Position numbers and translations under genes: made by a program
In this document: one piece after another, positions 1 to 10,477 of the stretch
Position numbering within the stretch: position 1 is the first letter of the stretch
How the letters are laid out: each line of letters opens with the position of its first letter
From: Ignelater luminosus
Lineage: Eukaryota > Arthropoda > Insecta > Coleoptera > Elateridae
Reading direction: 5' to 3'
Length of the DNA stretch: 64,000 nt
NCBI GenBank assembly: GCA_011009095.1
Contig: VTPC01003914.1
Coordinates: forward strand, 94,851 to 158,850
The notes under the pieces: generated by a model
Told to the model about the DNA's origin: nothing
What the model saw: the letters and a program-made list of their open reading frames with translations, nothing else
Database searches by the model: none

Positions 1-1165
1 CAAACGACTCGACTTCTAAATAAATGAAGACCTGAAAACCTCAATTGAAAGTGAGTTCTGATATTTCTTTCATCACTCCAGATAATTATAATGAATTCCA
101 AAGCCTTTATCTTCTATTGGCCGACTGTTCTCATTCTTGGTGTAACATCCAGAATCGACATATAATGCCCATCTATGTCCATGTCTTAATTACTCATTAA
201 TTTTCCTCTTAAGGTATAATTGTTTGCGAAATGAATAAATTTACAAAGATTTCGAAAGCCGAGTCGTTAAGATAATAATATTTCTCGACTCTTCTTGTTA
301 AAACCTAACCGCAATTGTTTTTTTGTGGCGAAAAAATAATGACTTTAATAAGGGTATTCACATCATTTTTTGTAATGCAGAAGAAGGCAATGGCACGTGT
401 CGGCAACTGTAGGTGTGTTAAAAGAAAATCGTGGCTATAATAAGAGGGCAGCAGCAGCTGAGGTCCGTGTCGTCCTACAGCTGCCATGCATCTGGCACCC
501 CCACGTGGCCTTCAAAACCATCCGCGATCATAATTTCACCCTGCTTGCATTCCGTCATCGCGCACCCTCATTAACACTATCGCTTCAGATCAACATTAAT
601 GATGTACGGAAGTACAACATGTGAGTTACAAGAAAATTCCAAGAAATACGAAACAAATTCTTAATTATCTCCAAAAACAATAAAAAATAAGAAATCATCA
701 TTCTAAAACATTTTAGATTTATCAAAATGGCAATGGCCATTCGAGAAGTTATAAAACCTCAAACTTAATCGTTTTTCTTTTAGGGTTAATATCAAAAACG
801 CATATCCACCAAAACATGATACTACCAAACTGGAAAGTAATATGCAATACCTAAAAAAGGGTGCTATAAAGATGGAGAACGGATAGACGAACTCTCGCGT
901 GCAAGCTGCCCTGGAAGAACAGGGCACCACATCTGCTTACGGCAGATGTACGTCTCGACGGCAATATCCTTTAACCCCCTTCATCCCTCGTCGTCAAATA
1001 GAGCCCAAATTATACCAATCATAAATGTATTGCTTGCTAACAGTCAGTCCAGGTAAAAAAAGGATTCACCATTAGATAATATGTAAAAATAGCCAGTCAT
1101 GTTTAGCAATAAATCAAAAAAACACTTTCATTAACAAAAATTTTAATTTACATAATTAACATATT
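1..1165. other. No gene recognised; left-edge spacer
   Basis: No protein family is recognised on either strand. The stretch around 400-560 is less AT-rich than its surroundings and gives only short open frames with no family resemblance. It lies downstream of the stop codon of the Rieske gene, so the first few tens of bases left of 1166 should be that gene's 3' UTR. An ATTAAA-like signal (reverse strand, about 1141-1147) is the only candidate poly(A) hexamer close to the stop. Confidence 0.5.
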
Positions 1166-1969
1166 CTAACCTACAATTAAAGTATTATCATCAGGATAAT
1201 TATGTTCCGGTACCTCCAAATTAAGTGGCGCTGGGCCTTTTCTGATCCTTCCGGACGAATCATAATGTGAACCGTGACAAGGACAATAATATCCACCAAA
1301 ATCGCCAGCATCCGCCATAGGTACACATCCTAAATGGGTGCATACCCCCAAAACGACTAGAAATTCTGGTTTCTTTACGCGTTGCTCGTCAGTTTCAGGA
1401 TCCCTTAAAACCGATATAGGCACAGCCCTTTCCCTTGCAATCTCTTCGGCAGTTCTGTGCTTAATAAATAATGGTTTTCCTCTCCATTTAAACGTAACAG
1501 ATTTACCCTCGGGTATATCAGATAATTTTATTTCAATTTTAGCCATTGCGAGTACATCGGCGGTAGCGCTCATTGATAAAATAAATTTGGGCACAATTGC
1601 TTTGGCTGCGTACATACCACCCAGGCAACCAACTCCGGCTAGTAAATACGTAAAACTTTTGCGGCTATCTACGGTAGCGGAGGATTTAGAAGATGGTGAC
1701 TTTGTAGCTCTACGTCTGTAAGGAGCGAAATCGGGTACTTTCACGTCCGTATGTGAATATCTCACATGGGAAGTAACACAAGGACCGGAAATATAAACTA
1801 TTTTACCTTTTGGTGCAGTTTTCATAAAGGAATAACTAGTTAATTGCTTTTCACCTTTGATAAAAACAAATTTCTTGGGTACAAGGCCGGGAAATCTTGA
1901 TTTCAGGGTATTATTAATAACCATCGTGGTGGTTTTCATGAAAGGAATCATGTTGGTGGAATGCTGCAT
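1166..1969 (-). CDS. RFeSP: Ubiquinol-cytochrome c reductase Rieske iron-sulfur subunit, mitochondrial
   Basis: A 267-residue protein that carries the 2Fe-2S cluster of respiratory complex III and passes electrons from ubiquinol to cytochrome c1 in the mitochondrial inner membrane. Cluster box 1 (CTHLGC) has C210, H212 and C215; box 2 (CPCHGSH) has C229, C231 and H232, so both histidine ligands, both cysteine ligands and the disulfide cysteines are present. A targeting presequence of about 70 residues precedes the conserved start of the mature chain ([10 protein letters not shown]). One membrane anchor segment follows near residues 105-130, then the flexible hinge ([18 protein letters not shown]). 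The C-terminus (PDDNTLIVG) is typical. The first ATG was taken; a second in-frame Met six codons later is also possible. The coding region has no intron, so it may be a retrocopy, but the frame is undamaged and a short 5' UTR intron is possible. Identity is very secure from both cluster boxes. Confidence 0.96.
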   Translation of the reverse strand: MQHSTNMIPFMKTTTMVINNTLKSRFPGLVPKKFVFIKGEKQLTSYSFMKTAPKGKIVYISGPCVTSHVRYSHTDVKVPDFAPYRRRATKSPSSKSSATVDSRKSFTYLLAGVGCLGGMYAAKAIVPKFILSMSATADVLAMAKIEIKLSDIPEGKSVTFKWRGKPLFIKHRTAEEIARERAVPISVLRDPETDEQRVKKPEFLVVLGVCTHLGCVPMADAGDFGGYYCPCHGSHYDSSGRIRKGPAPLNLEVPEHNYPDDNTLIVG

Positions 1970-1983
1970 GATTGAAGAAATTT

Positions 1984-2045
1984 CTAATTAATGCAATTAA
2001 AAATTGAAAAATGTCAAAATATGACATTAGATTAGAGATTGTTAC
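1984..2045 (-). other. Possible 62-base 5' UTR intron of the Rieske gene
   Basis: Reading the minus strand, CCAG|gtaaca (donor at 2045) and taattag|AAATTTC (acceptor at 1984) frame a short AT-rich segment ending 14 bases before the Rieske ATG. The size suits small insect introns. If real, the gene is spliced in its leader, which argues against a simple retrocopy. This is inference from splice motifs only. Confidence 0.4.
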
Positions 2046-3132
2046 CTGGTATATACAAGGCCAGACTGATTAGAGAATGCTAGATTTTTAAAGCAAAGGA
2101 GAAAAAGAAAATATTACCTAATTCCCAAGATAAAAATAAAAATATTCTTACAATTAAACCAGTGCTATTATTATATTTCGCAGACGAGACAGTTTCCCCA
2201 AGAATTTCTGTTCTGACCTTTCGTAAAAATATACACCTTACATTCTTTATATAACTGGGAATATTTTAAGGATAAAACATCGTTTCCGAAGTTTCTCCAT
2301 AAATTATTATTGTAGTGGATTTTAAGTATTCAAATAGATCGTTACTGATAGTGATAAATTTAAGCGACGAGGTATTTCAATTTTGTGAGAAAAATATTAC
2401 TGGAAAAGACTTCATAAAGGAAAATCTATAATTTCAAGGATTTAAGTAATTTCGATGCAGATGGGGATTATTAATTATGAATATGACTCTACTGGAAGCT
2501 TAACCGAGGAGATAAGAGATGTTGGGTATAATTTAGATTCTTAATACCGTTTCATTTCAATAAACCTTTAAATTACTTATATTATTTGAAGAATACTCTG
2601 CACAGATAATTAAAATATTATGCAGAGCGGGACAAATTGCGAAATATCGTTTGTAATTTTCAATTTTTGTTGCGTAGAGCATTCCATGGTGCCATTTTGT
2701 TCGGCAAACTGCTTTTGCTAATAGAGACAAGAACTCCTCTTTTTGATGTTATACAGGATTATTCAAACTCAATCCTGACCATATAGTTAGGTTCGAATAA
2801 TTTAATCCTCATTAATTATCTAAATAAAATGTACAATTGGGACCTTTCATGGAAGTCCTGAAAATCGATACCAAGAAATCTGGCACATTACCTACATTGG
2901 ATTCTCTTTTTTTCCTCAAAATATTAGTCCCTTCTGCAACTTTTGTTAAGATGTCGGTTAAATTACAAAACAAACTGTCTATTTTGAAAATCCAAAATTC
3001 ATGGCTTACTAGGTATTAGGTGAAAACGACAATACTAAAAATTTTTTAAAGCGAATAAATATCTTTCTATAACGATTAACGAATAATAAAAAATGGTAAG
3101 GCAAGTTGAACAAATATTTCCATTATTGTATA
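2046..3132. other. AT-rich spacer, nothing recognised
   Basis: No open frame resembling a known family and no clear repeat. The part next to 2046 should hold the promoter and leader of the minus-strand Rieske gene, but no specific element can be named. Confidence 0.4.
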
Positions 3133-3549
3133 CAAGGTGATTCCGAAATAAAGGGTATCCTCTTAAAGGTGGATAGCGGTGTGATAGTTTTAAAAGATTT
3201 AAAAAGGGAAAGTTGTAAAATGTCCAGGAGGTAGCTTATGATGGCATTTATTGTTCATTGTGCTACTACAGTTGCACTATTAGTTCCAAGAAAATAGGCA
3301 TGTCTGGTAAATTTTCGTTCTTCCACTACAAGGGTTTAAAAACACCGTAAATCTCCTTAACTTTCACTTTTTAAGGCGACAATACAAGAAACACTTTCCT
3401 TTTTTTAACCAGAGACGGCTTCGGTTTTTAATATTTAGGAAAATTGTCAAAATTTTCAACTTTCACGCAGCCGTTTTTTCATTTTTTGTCTTCTTATAGC
3501 CTTACTTATCACCTATTAAAAGGATACCCTTTATTTCGGAATCACCCTG
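3133..3549. mobile_element. MITE with about 45-bp terminal inverted repeats, TA target duplication
   Basis: The left end (CAAGGTGATTCCGAAATAAA...) and the reverse complement of the right end (CAGGGTGATTCCGAAATAAA...) match over about 30 bases with one difference, then less well to about 45. TA dinucleotides flank both ends (3131-3132 and 3550-3551). No transposase fragment lies between the ends. Length (417 bp), TIR and TA duplication fit a non-autonomous Tc1/mariner-superfamily element. Confidence 0.85.
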
Positions 3550-3551
3550 TA

Positions 3552-4719
3552 TAAAAACTTAACGCTTACTTGATTTTGATATTGTTGAATATCTCGCTTT
3601 GAATAGTTTTCAGATTGTTTACGAGGAAGTCGAAGTGCTCCATGACTAACCTCAACATTTAGTATTTTTGCCTTTAGTATTTAATAAAACGAAAGAATGA
3701 CGCTTCTAACGAATTTTGCTTAAAAATAGTAACAAGAGTGGAAGTTCTGTATAACCGGATCGCAGCTGCCATAGTTATAAGTTGCTCAGTTGAGGTATGA
3801 AATGCCATAAAAATTGAAAGTCCTAACAGGAGTATATTTTAATAAAAAAGAAACCATTACCAGGTCATTAGTTCTGGGAATCGGCCCTTCTGCCCCTTGA
3901 CTCATGAAAGATATTCGTTTTCAATGCAGCAACGTGCATATCTCCTCAGAAAGTCCATTTAAAAGCCTAGAACAGCATTTATTCAGTTTTAAATAAAAAT
4001 AAGGAAGTTTTTCTAAGTTTATGTATTTGGGGGTTTCACAAATTGGGGATTGTGAAACTAATTCTTCATATTTTCGTACAACTTAGAAACTTATTAATTA
4101 AACAAATAGTCCGACCCGAGTAGGTTCTTAAGACGGAAGATCTTCCTCCATAACATGAAGTCTTCAAATGTGTCTAGAAAAATTTTCCGATTTTTACCTT
4201 TTAAGCTGCAATTTTTCTGTCGTCTCACACAGCCATCCGCTATTGTTATTGAGATCTTACAAAGAGTCATTACTACATCAGCAACGTCAACTTCAACCAA
4301 ATTCCATCAGCTGGTGCGTAATGTCTATCAAAAGCTATGAATGTATTTCACACGCTACGTAGATGTTAGCCGAAAGTACACCTCGACAACCATGCCGACG
4401 CAACCAACTACCACCTATTCGACAAAGCCATCAAAGTGAGAGTTGCCTCCATATCATCACTCCCAATGAGGCCTAAAATGATCTTCGGGTCCCATTTGGG
4501 AGTCGGTAAGCAATTTTGTGATAATGATGTCAATTTATAGTTCGGACACTATTTCCATGTAAGAATCTACAGAATAAAACAGGAAGAAGAGCATCTAGTT
4601 GTATCAAAGCTTGCAAAGATATGAAAGTATCGGCTCAGTTTTACGAGCACATAAACATGTGCTATGCTGTCTGAACTATCTATGTATGCAAGAACTGGAT
4701 ACGAAAATTCTTTTTCTTG
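3552..4719. other. Spacer, no gene recognised
   Basis: Only short, unconvincing open frames. The sequence near 3567 (cttgattttgatattgttga) resembles short stretches near 34812, 35290 and 62146, suggesting remnants of one dispersed repeat family. Confidence 0.35.
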
Positions 4720-4721
4720 TA

Positions 4722-5839
4722 TTGGGTTGGCAACTAAGTAACTTCGGTTTTCACTCATAGCAAGCGTTGCTTTATTTTTTTGAATGACTTGTGTTAGTGA
4801 TATACTTTGCCTTTTGACATTTGATATCAGTCACATTGAGGTTACTTTAGAAGCAAGTAGTGCGCAGAAACGAACATTTTCGGCATATTTTACTTTTTTA
4901 TTTCCGTAAAGGAAAGAAAGCTGCTGAGGCTCACAAAGAGATATGCAAAGTTTATGGTGTTGATTGCTTAACAGAACGCACGTGTCAGAATTGGTTTAAA
5001 ATATTCCATTCTGGAGATTGTTTCCTCAAATATGAGCAACGTTCTGGTCGGCCTACTGAAGTTGATGATGACCAAATCAAAATCATAATTGAAGAGGATC
5101 GTCATATAACTGTTCGAGAGATTGCAGAGAGGTTAAATGTATCGCACACAATAATTGAAAAACAATTAAAATGTCTTGGACTCGTTAACAAGATGATGAA
5201 AAATGAATCAGTTACAATAACATCATTCGAAAACAATCATGGTGCAAGCACAATGAATCAGCACAAACCACATCGAAAGCTGAATTGCATCAAAAAAAAG
5301 ACCATGCTGTCAATTTGGTGAGATTACAAATGTGTTGTGTATTTTGAGCTGCTTCCAAGGAACCAGACGATCAATTCAGATGTTTACTGTCAACAACTTA
5401 TGAAACTGGACGAAACAATCAAAGAAAAACGGCCAGAATTGGCAAATCGGAAAGGATTAGTGTTCCACCATGATAATGCAAGGCCTCACACATCTTTGGC
5501 AACTCGTGGAGAATTATTGGAGATTGGTTGGGAAGTGATGCAACATCCCCCATACAGCCCTGATCTGGCACCATCTGATTACCATTTATTTCGAAGTTTG
5601 CAGAATTCTTTGAATGGTAAAACTTTCACAAATGACGATGATCGCACTTGGTTCAGTTTTTTGCTGATAAGGACCAGAAGTTCTATGAGCGCGGAATCAC
5701 GAAGCTGCAAGAAAGATGGCAAAATGTCATTGTGCAAAATGGAAAATACATAATTTATTAAAGATTATTCTTTATATTAAAAGGAATGAGTTTTATTTCA
5801 TACTACAAAACCAAAATTACTTATTAGTTGCCAACCCGA
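4722..5839 (+). mobile_element. mariner element A (D34D), internally deleted
   Basis: The TIRs begin TTGGGTTGGCAACTAAGTAA on the left and TCGGGTTGGCAACTAATAAG when the right end is reverse-complemented, a near match with a 2-base indel. TA duplications sit at 4720-4721 and 5840-5841. The element is about 1.12 kb, shorter than the roughly 1.3 kb usual for mariners, in line with loss of the middle of the transposase. The TIR type resembles the Hsmar1/SETMAR-like mariners. Confidence 0.92.
4860..5752 (+). pseudogene. Broken mariner transposase (element A)
   Basis: The N-terminal helix-turn-helix half is readable (FRHILLFYFRKGKKAAEAH through RSGRPTEVDDDQIK and REIAERLNVSH). The frame then breaks and the segment carrying the first catalytic aspartate is missing. 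The C-terminal half resumes near 5337 with the second aspartate in HHDNARPH and the third in SPDLAPSDYHLF, exactly 34 residues apart, which is the mariner signature. A stop near 5319 and a further frameshift near 5640 break the frame. The expected start codon is GTG at 4860 rather than ATG. It cannot make active transposase. Confidence 0.9.
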
Positions 5840-6039
5840 TACATTACACGGCTAAACAATTACCGTGAGAATAAAATTTGCTATTGTGAGTGTGCTATGA
5901 TTCATTTTCTTTATCAGTGCAAATATTGCACAACGTTTGGCAACTTTAAGTCATGGGTCCGAACAGAGACGACCTGCGTCAAGATATTTTGCAAATACAT
6001 TCCAAAACGATTCTTTGTCATATTCCTTAATTGCACAAC

Positions 6040-6870
6040 AGGCTAATTGATCAAGATGGACATTTAAACGCGCTATAGAAAAGATGAGAGAGTTTTTCTG
6101 TTAAAGACAAACCCTGAAGGTTCAAGTGACGTAAAGATGGAAAAGAAGATATTGAAGTACATTGAGAGGCACAGAACAGCATTGCTTCGTGATCATGCCT
6201 AGAAAGATTGGTGTAAGTCATTCTTTCATAAATAAAATAAAAAAAAGACTAATATAAAGACAGAGAAACAACACTAACAGGCACGAAAATTATACAAAAA
6301 GATGTGTGCCGAAGATGCGTGTATTGCGATGAACGATTAACCTTCTTCAAACATGATTTCAGTACACTTCCTGGGCCGCAATATTACAGCGCGAAAAATA
6401 AAAAGGATGTTCTTGAAGATGAGAGGTATATATCTATAGAAACATTTGGTAAGAAAGCCTTAGTTTGGCAAGCGATATGTTGATGTGGATGGAAGAGCAG
6501 TCCTTTTTTCATAGAAGGAACAATGAATACCACCGTTTATCTCAAGGAGTGCTTGGAAAATCGATTGTTGCCATTCATACGAAGCCACAGAACAAACACT
6601 ATCTTCTGGTCAGATTTGGCGACATCGCATTACACCGATGCAACCCTAGACTAGATGAAAGCAGAGAACATGAACTTGTCGAAAAATCGATGAATCCTCC
6701 CAATGTTCCCCAGCTCAGACCCATCGAACGGTAATAGGCTCTTGTTAAGGCTATTTAGCGAAAAGCGGGGAGAGCTGCAGTAACACTAAACAATTTTTGT
6801 CGTTTATGGACGTCGCGTTGGCGAGTAAAAAAGCGTCAAATCACGTTGCGCAAAACCTAATGTTGCCCGT
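6040..6870 (+). pseudogene. Relic of DD37E-like mariner-superfamily transposase (copy 1)
   Basis: Short matches survive in several frames. An ERLTFFKHDFS-like stretch near 6330-6360 corresponds to the region around the first catalytic Asp. The motif NPPNVPQLRPIER at about 6690-6732 corresponds to the third catalytic residue, and downstream residues continue in a shifted frame. Numerous stops and frameshifts show long decay. I assign it to the DD37E-like group from the PPN-P-LRPIE block shared with the copy near 22.7 kb. No clear TIRs were found. Confidence 0.7.
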
Positions 6871-7014
6871 AAAAAAATGAATGTGGATGTTAACAATGCA
6901 TGGTCTCTTTAAACTTACATATGTTCCGTTTAAAACAGAAAGATCTTGGATGCTCATACAGGTTAGCCCTCGAGAAGAATAAGAGCAATACCTTGATATA
7001 AATTCAAGTGTAAA

Positions 7015-7490
7015 CAGAAAATTAAGAAAAAAATTTTGGTTTGGGTTACAATTTCTGAGAAAGGTATTTCAAAGCCAGTCGCAAGGCATTCTTCTGGTCC
7101 AGCCATCAGTGCAGAAGTGTATCGAGATCAGTGTTTACCAAAAGTGCATAAATTCATTGATACTCATCATTCTGATGGTAACTACGTGCCTGGTCTTCAC
7201 ATTAAGCAAAGAGTGTCCAAGATTGGCTACGTAGCAAAAATATAAATTTCGTCCCTAAAAATGCAAATCCTTCCAATGTCCCGAAGGCACGACTTATAGA
7301 AGACTTTTGGGGCATTCTAGCTTCTTCAGTCTATGAAAACGGATGAAAACCAAAATCCGCAAGAAGTTTGCAACTTCGCGTGAAAAAAAACCTCAAAGAA
7401 ATAGAAATTGATGTCATCCAAAATATGATGTGTGAGGTTACGGGAAAATTAAGAAAAATCGAGGAAAAAGATCCGTTCTGCATTTTGTAA
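7015..7490 (+). pseudogene. Relic of DD37E-like mariner transposase (copy 2, C-terminal half)
   Basis: The frame at 7036 reads a typical core (VWVTISEKGISKP, VYRDQCLPKVHKFI, THHSDGNY). The next block continues in another frame with SVQDWLRSKNINFVPKNANP, then SNVPKARLIEDFWGILASS, which holds the third catalytic acidic residue. The place where family members have WPDLAS reads only W-S-S-H, so a small deletion removed the second catalytic aspartate. Further stops follow. It lies directly after copy 1 but represents a different subfamily branch. Confidence 0.75.
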
Positions 7491-8149
7491 TATAAGCATC
7501 CTGGCTAGGAAATACTGTTGATTTTGCAAATAAAGTTAATTTCAAAGCAAAATAAGAAATTCCAAGATAAAAGTTTGGTTTAATGTACTGGAGCTGTAGA
7601 TATCAAATTATGTTTTGGTCAAATTTGGCTTCTTGCCGCTATAACGAAATAAATCGTCTGTACCAAAGCGTGACAATTTCCCAAATGCAATTACAAACGT
7701 GTCACTTAGAATCTCTGGGGATCGCTGAACAGAAAACTCTACACTAATGGGTGGAAAGATTAAGAAGAATATTCCAGGAAATTTGCAAAATTGATGTGAA
7801 TACTGCTCAAGGAACTAAATTCCATTTTTTTACAATAGGTACTCCATTTTGAAATTTTTCTAAAAGCTTTCTTAACACAGTACCTTATAATACAGTTTTT
7901 TTTGGGTTCACTGCATGCTTGGTGATGACCATACACTAGCAGAAATACGCGCGGCTCTGAGCCTGTGCGTGTAGATTTTTGGATTGGTCAGTCAAAAGGT
8001 TGCACATTATGTCATCGATTTGCACATCAAGATCTGCTGTTTTTAAAGCGTAAAGAGACCGAAAATCATAACAAATGAACGAAAAAAGCGACAAAATAAA
8101 AATCAATGGAAGTATAAGTACGAGGTAAGTGGTTTTCCACAATACGGAA
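7491..8149. other. Spacer between transposon relics
   Basis: No family recognised. The last 200 bases may be the decayed N-terminal part of the Tc1 relic that follows. Confidence 0.3.
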
Positions 8150-8520
8150 ACAAAACTGACCTCTTAGCTATAGACATGCAGATTTCATCCAGAACAGTTT
8201 CAAGACGTCTACAAAACTTGCAACTTATCCACGTTTAAATAGACATCATAGCGCTGAACTAGCCTTTGCTATAGATTACAGAGAACGGGAGCAAAAATAG
8301 AGAAATGCACACTTTGCAATCGGTAAGTTTATAAGAGAGCAATTGACTGTTTTCAAGGAGGTCCTACTGTAATGGTATGAGGTAGTGATTAATGGGCACA
8401 ATCCAACTGCTTTAAGGTACAAAGACAAATTATCCTTTACGTTCATAATTTTGAAGAGGATTTCGTTTTAATGCAGGGTATTGCTGGTTCCTATACTAAG
8501 AAAGGAACTAAATCATATAA
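8150..8520 (+). pseudogene. Decayed Tc1-like transposase fragment
   Basis: In one frame MQISSRTVSRRLQNLQLIHV (about 8175-8235) matches the second helix-turn-helix of Tc1 transposases. Further on, GGPTVMV followed by a tryptophan-poor glycine block and a stretch ending QGIAGSYTKKGT matches the catalytic-core region. Many stops interrupt it. The catalytic residues are not recoverable with confidence. Confidence 0.55.
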
Positions 8521-10129
8521 ATATTCACTCCATGGTGTAAAAAAGAAATATAAAAACTCGCCAGCTGTATTTACCTTAGAAGAACTGAACTATCAGACTT
8601 GATTACAGTACAAGGGTAGCAGGAGATTCTACAAGACGAAATTATATTAGACTTGAGCATGCCTCGACGAATACAAACTTGCGTTACAGTAAGGCAAGAG
8701 AAACATTCGCTATTTAATCAATTTTATATTATCCACATAAAGTTTCATGTTTTACAAAAAGAAATTAGGAAGATTTCAATTTGATTCGCTGATTTTGTCG
8801 AGTAGATTAAGTCACAGATAACCATCAGGATGTGTTTGTTCGTTAGCTTGTCGGTCTTTCAGCGAATTCAAAAAGACTATACTTTGGACAATTGGTAAGT
8901 TTGCTACAGTAAAACAGTAGACTCAGGTGAGCGATTTGCAACAAGCAATTTCCAATTTCTGCTTCCTGTTAGCAAATTAACAAAAAGAAGACAATGAAAA
9001 TAGCGAAGAGGAGAGTTATGTTGTTGAAATTTCAACTTGGAAGCCAATGGCAAAAAGTAATAAATGTTGAAGTCAAAGATGCGGCACTAGCGTGTTTGTT
9101 TGCTATAAGCAATCCTACGTCTAAGCACTTACTTTTGTTAAAAGATACTGTAACTGTCTTACTAACTGTAAGATGTTTATTAGATTTTTTTATATTTGCT
9201 ATTGTATTTAATAAGAAGTTCAAGATTTTGGCAATGAATAAATAAATAAATGAAGCATCACCCTTGACGTCATTAATGCTTTTTAATAAGCCAGATTTTA
9301 GCACTTTTGATACTATTTAGGATTTTCTTGTACATCAGAGAGCATAATCTTTAGGCAGAACGTTTTTAATTTAAAACTTCTTTTCATGTCTACTATGGTT
9401 GATAAATTCTTCAAAATGGCCGATATTTTCCAAAATGGCGGCTGTAGCATATCTCAGGGAATGTTTATATGTTGCACAAGAACACAAGTACGCCATTTAT
9501 ACCAAATTCCTAACTTGCTCTAATTTAAATGAAATTTAAATCGGCAGAATTTCCTTGGTCAAAACATAAAATTTGCAAATCTTCAACATTTTCGAATTCT
9601 TTTTCTACAAGAATGGGAATCTTCGACAAATATATGTTGCAATCATACCAAATCAATGTAATATTTAATTGTTAGCTCTTTTGATGAATAAAAATGAGTC
9701 ATTTTGAAAGCATTCTTGCTATTTTTTACATAATCCAGTGATTAGGTCAGATGAAAAAAGTATCAGTTGATTGTGACAGCACAATTTGTGTGTTTGCTTT
9801 GTATTAATGAATTAATGATTTTCGAAGCGTCCACAAGAGTTTGTCTTTTCAGAATTTCTTCGATATTATTCAATTATCATTTGTTTTGTAAGTAGACACG
9901 CAATTTTACTGATTATGTTTGATAAATTTTCAAAATTGTCACATACATATACGTGAAAAATAGTATAAAGTATAAAATATGATGCCGATCTTATTACTTT
10001 AAGCAAGAAACGTTTCAGTTCTTATAAATGGAAATTGTAAATGTTTAGACTTTTTAGGGAGATTCTCTTGTGGATGTGTTTTATATGCATGAGATTTAAA
10101 TGTATTTTGGAGAAAGTAAACATCAATCT
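8521..10129. other. AT-rich spacer, nothing recognised
   Basis: Two overlapping opposite open frames near 9000-9300 have no family resemblance and are probably chance. No TIR pair or tandem repeat seen. Confidence 0.35.
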
Positions 10130-10477
10130 TCCCAGTTTTCAAAAACACACACAACCCTCTTGTAAACAGACTAATATTCAAACTGATGAGTCTTTTAAAT
10201 CGCTTGGCACCTTTTAAGCTGAATTTTAATAACTANNNNNNNNNNNNNNNNNNNNNNNNNNNNNNNNNNNNNNNNNNNNNNNNNNNNNNNNNNNNNNNNN
10301 NNNNNNNNNNNNNNNNNNNNNNNNNNNNNNNNNNNNNNNNNNNNNNNNNNNNNNNNNNNNNNNNNNNNNNNTCCCAGTTTTCAAAAACACACACAACCCT
10401 CTTGTAAACAGACTAATATTCAAACTGATGAGTCTTTTAAATCGCTTGGCACCTTTTAAGCTGAATTTTAATAACTA
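10130..10477 (+). repeat. Perfect 106-bp direct duplication flanking an assembly gap
   Basis: Bases 10130-10235 recur without any difference at 10372-10477, with only Ns (10236-10371) between. A perfect duplication exactly abutting both edges of a gap is the classic mark of contig ends that overlap but were not merged, although a true short tandem repeat that stalled assembly is also possible. Confidence 0.95.
10236..10371. other. Assembly gap (136 N)
   Basis: Run of N. Open frames reported across it would be meaningless. Confidence 1.

Noticed and set aside
1338-1721. 127-codon plus-strand frame
   Set aside because: Antisense shadow of the Rieske coding region.
10186-10423. Open frames through Xs at 10186-10423
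   Set aside because: They run through the N gap and have no meaning.
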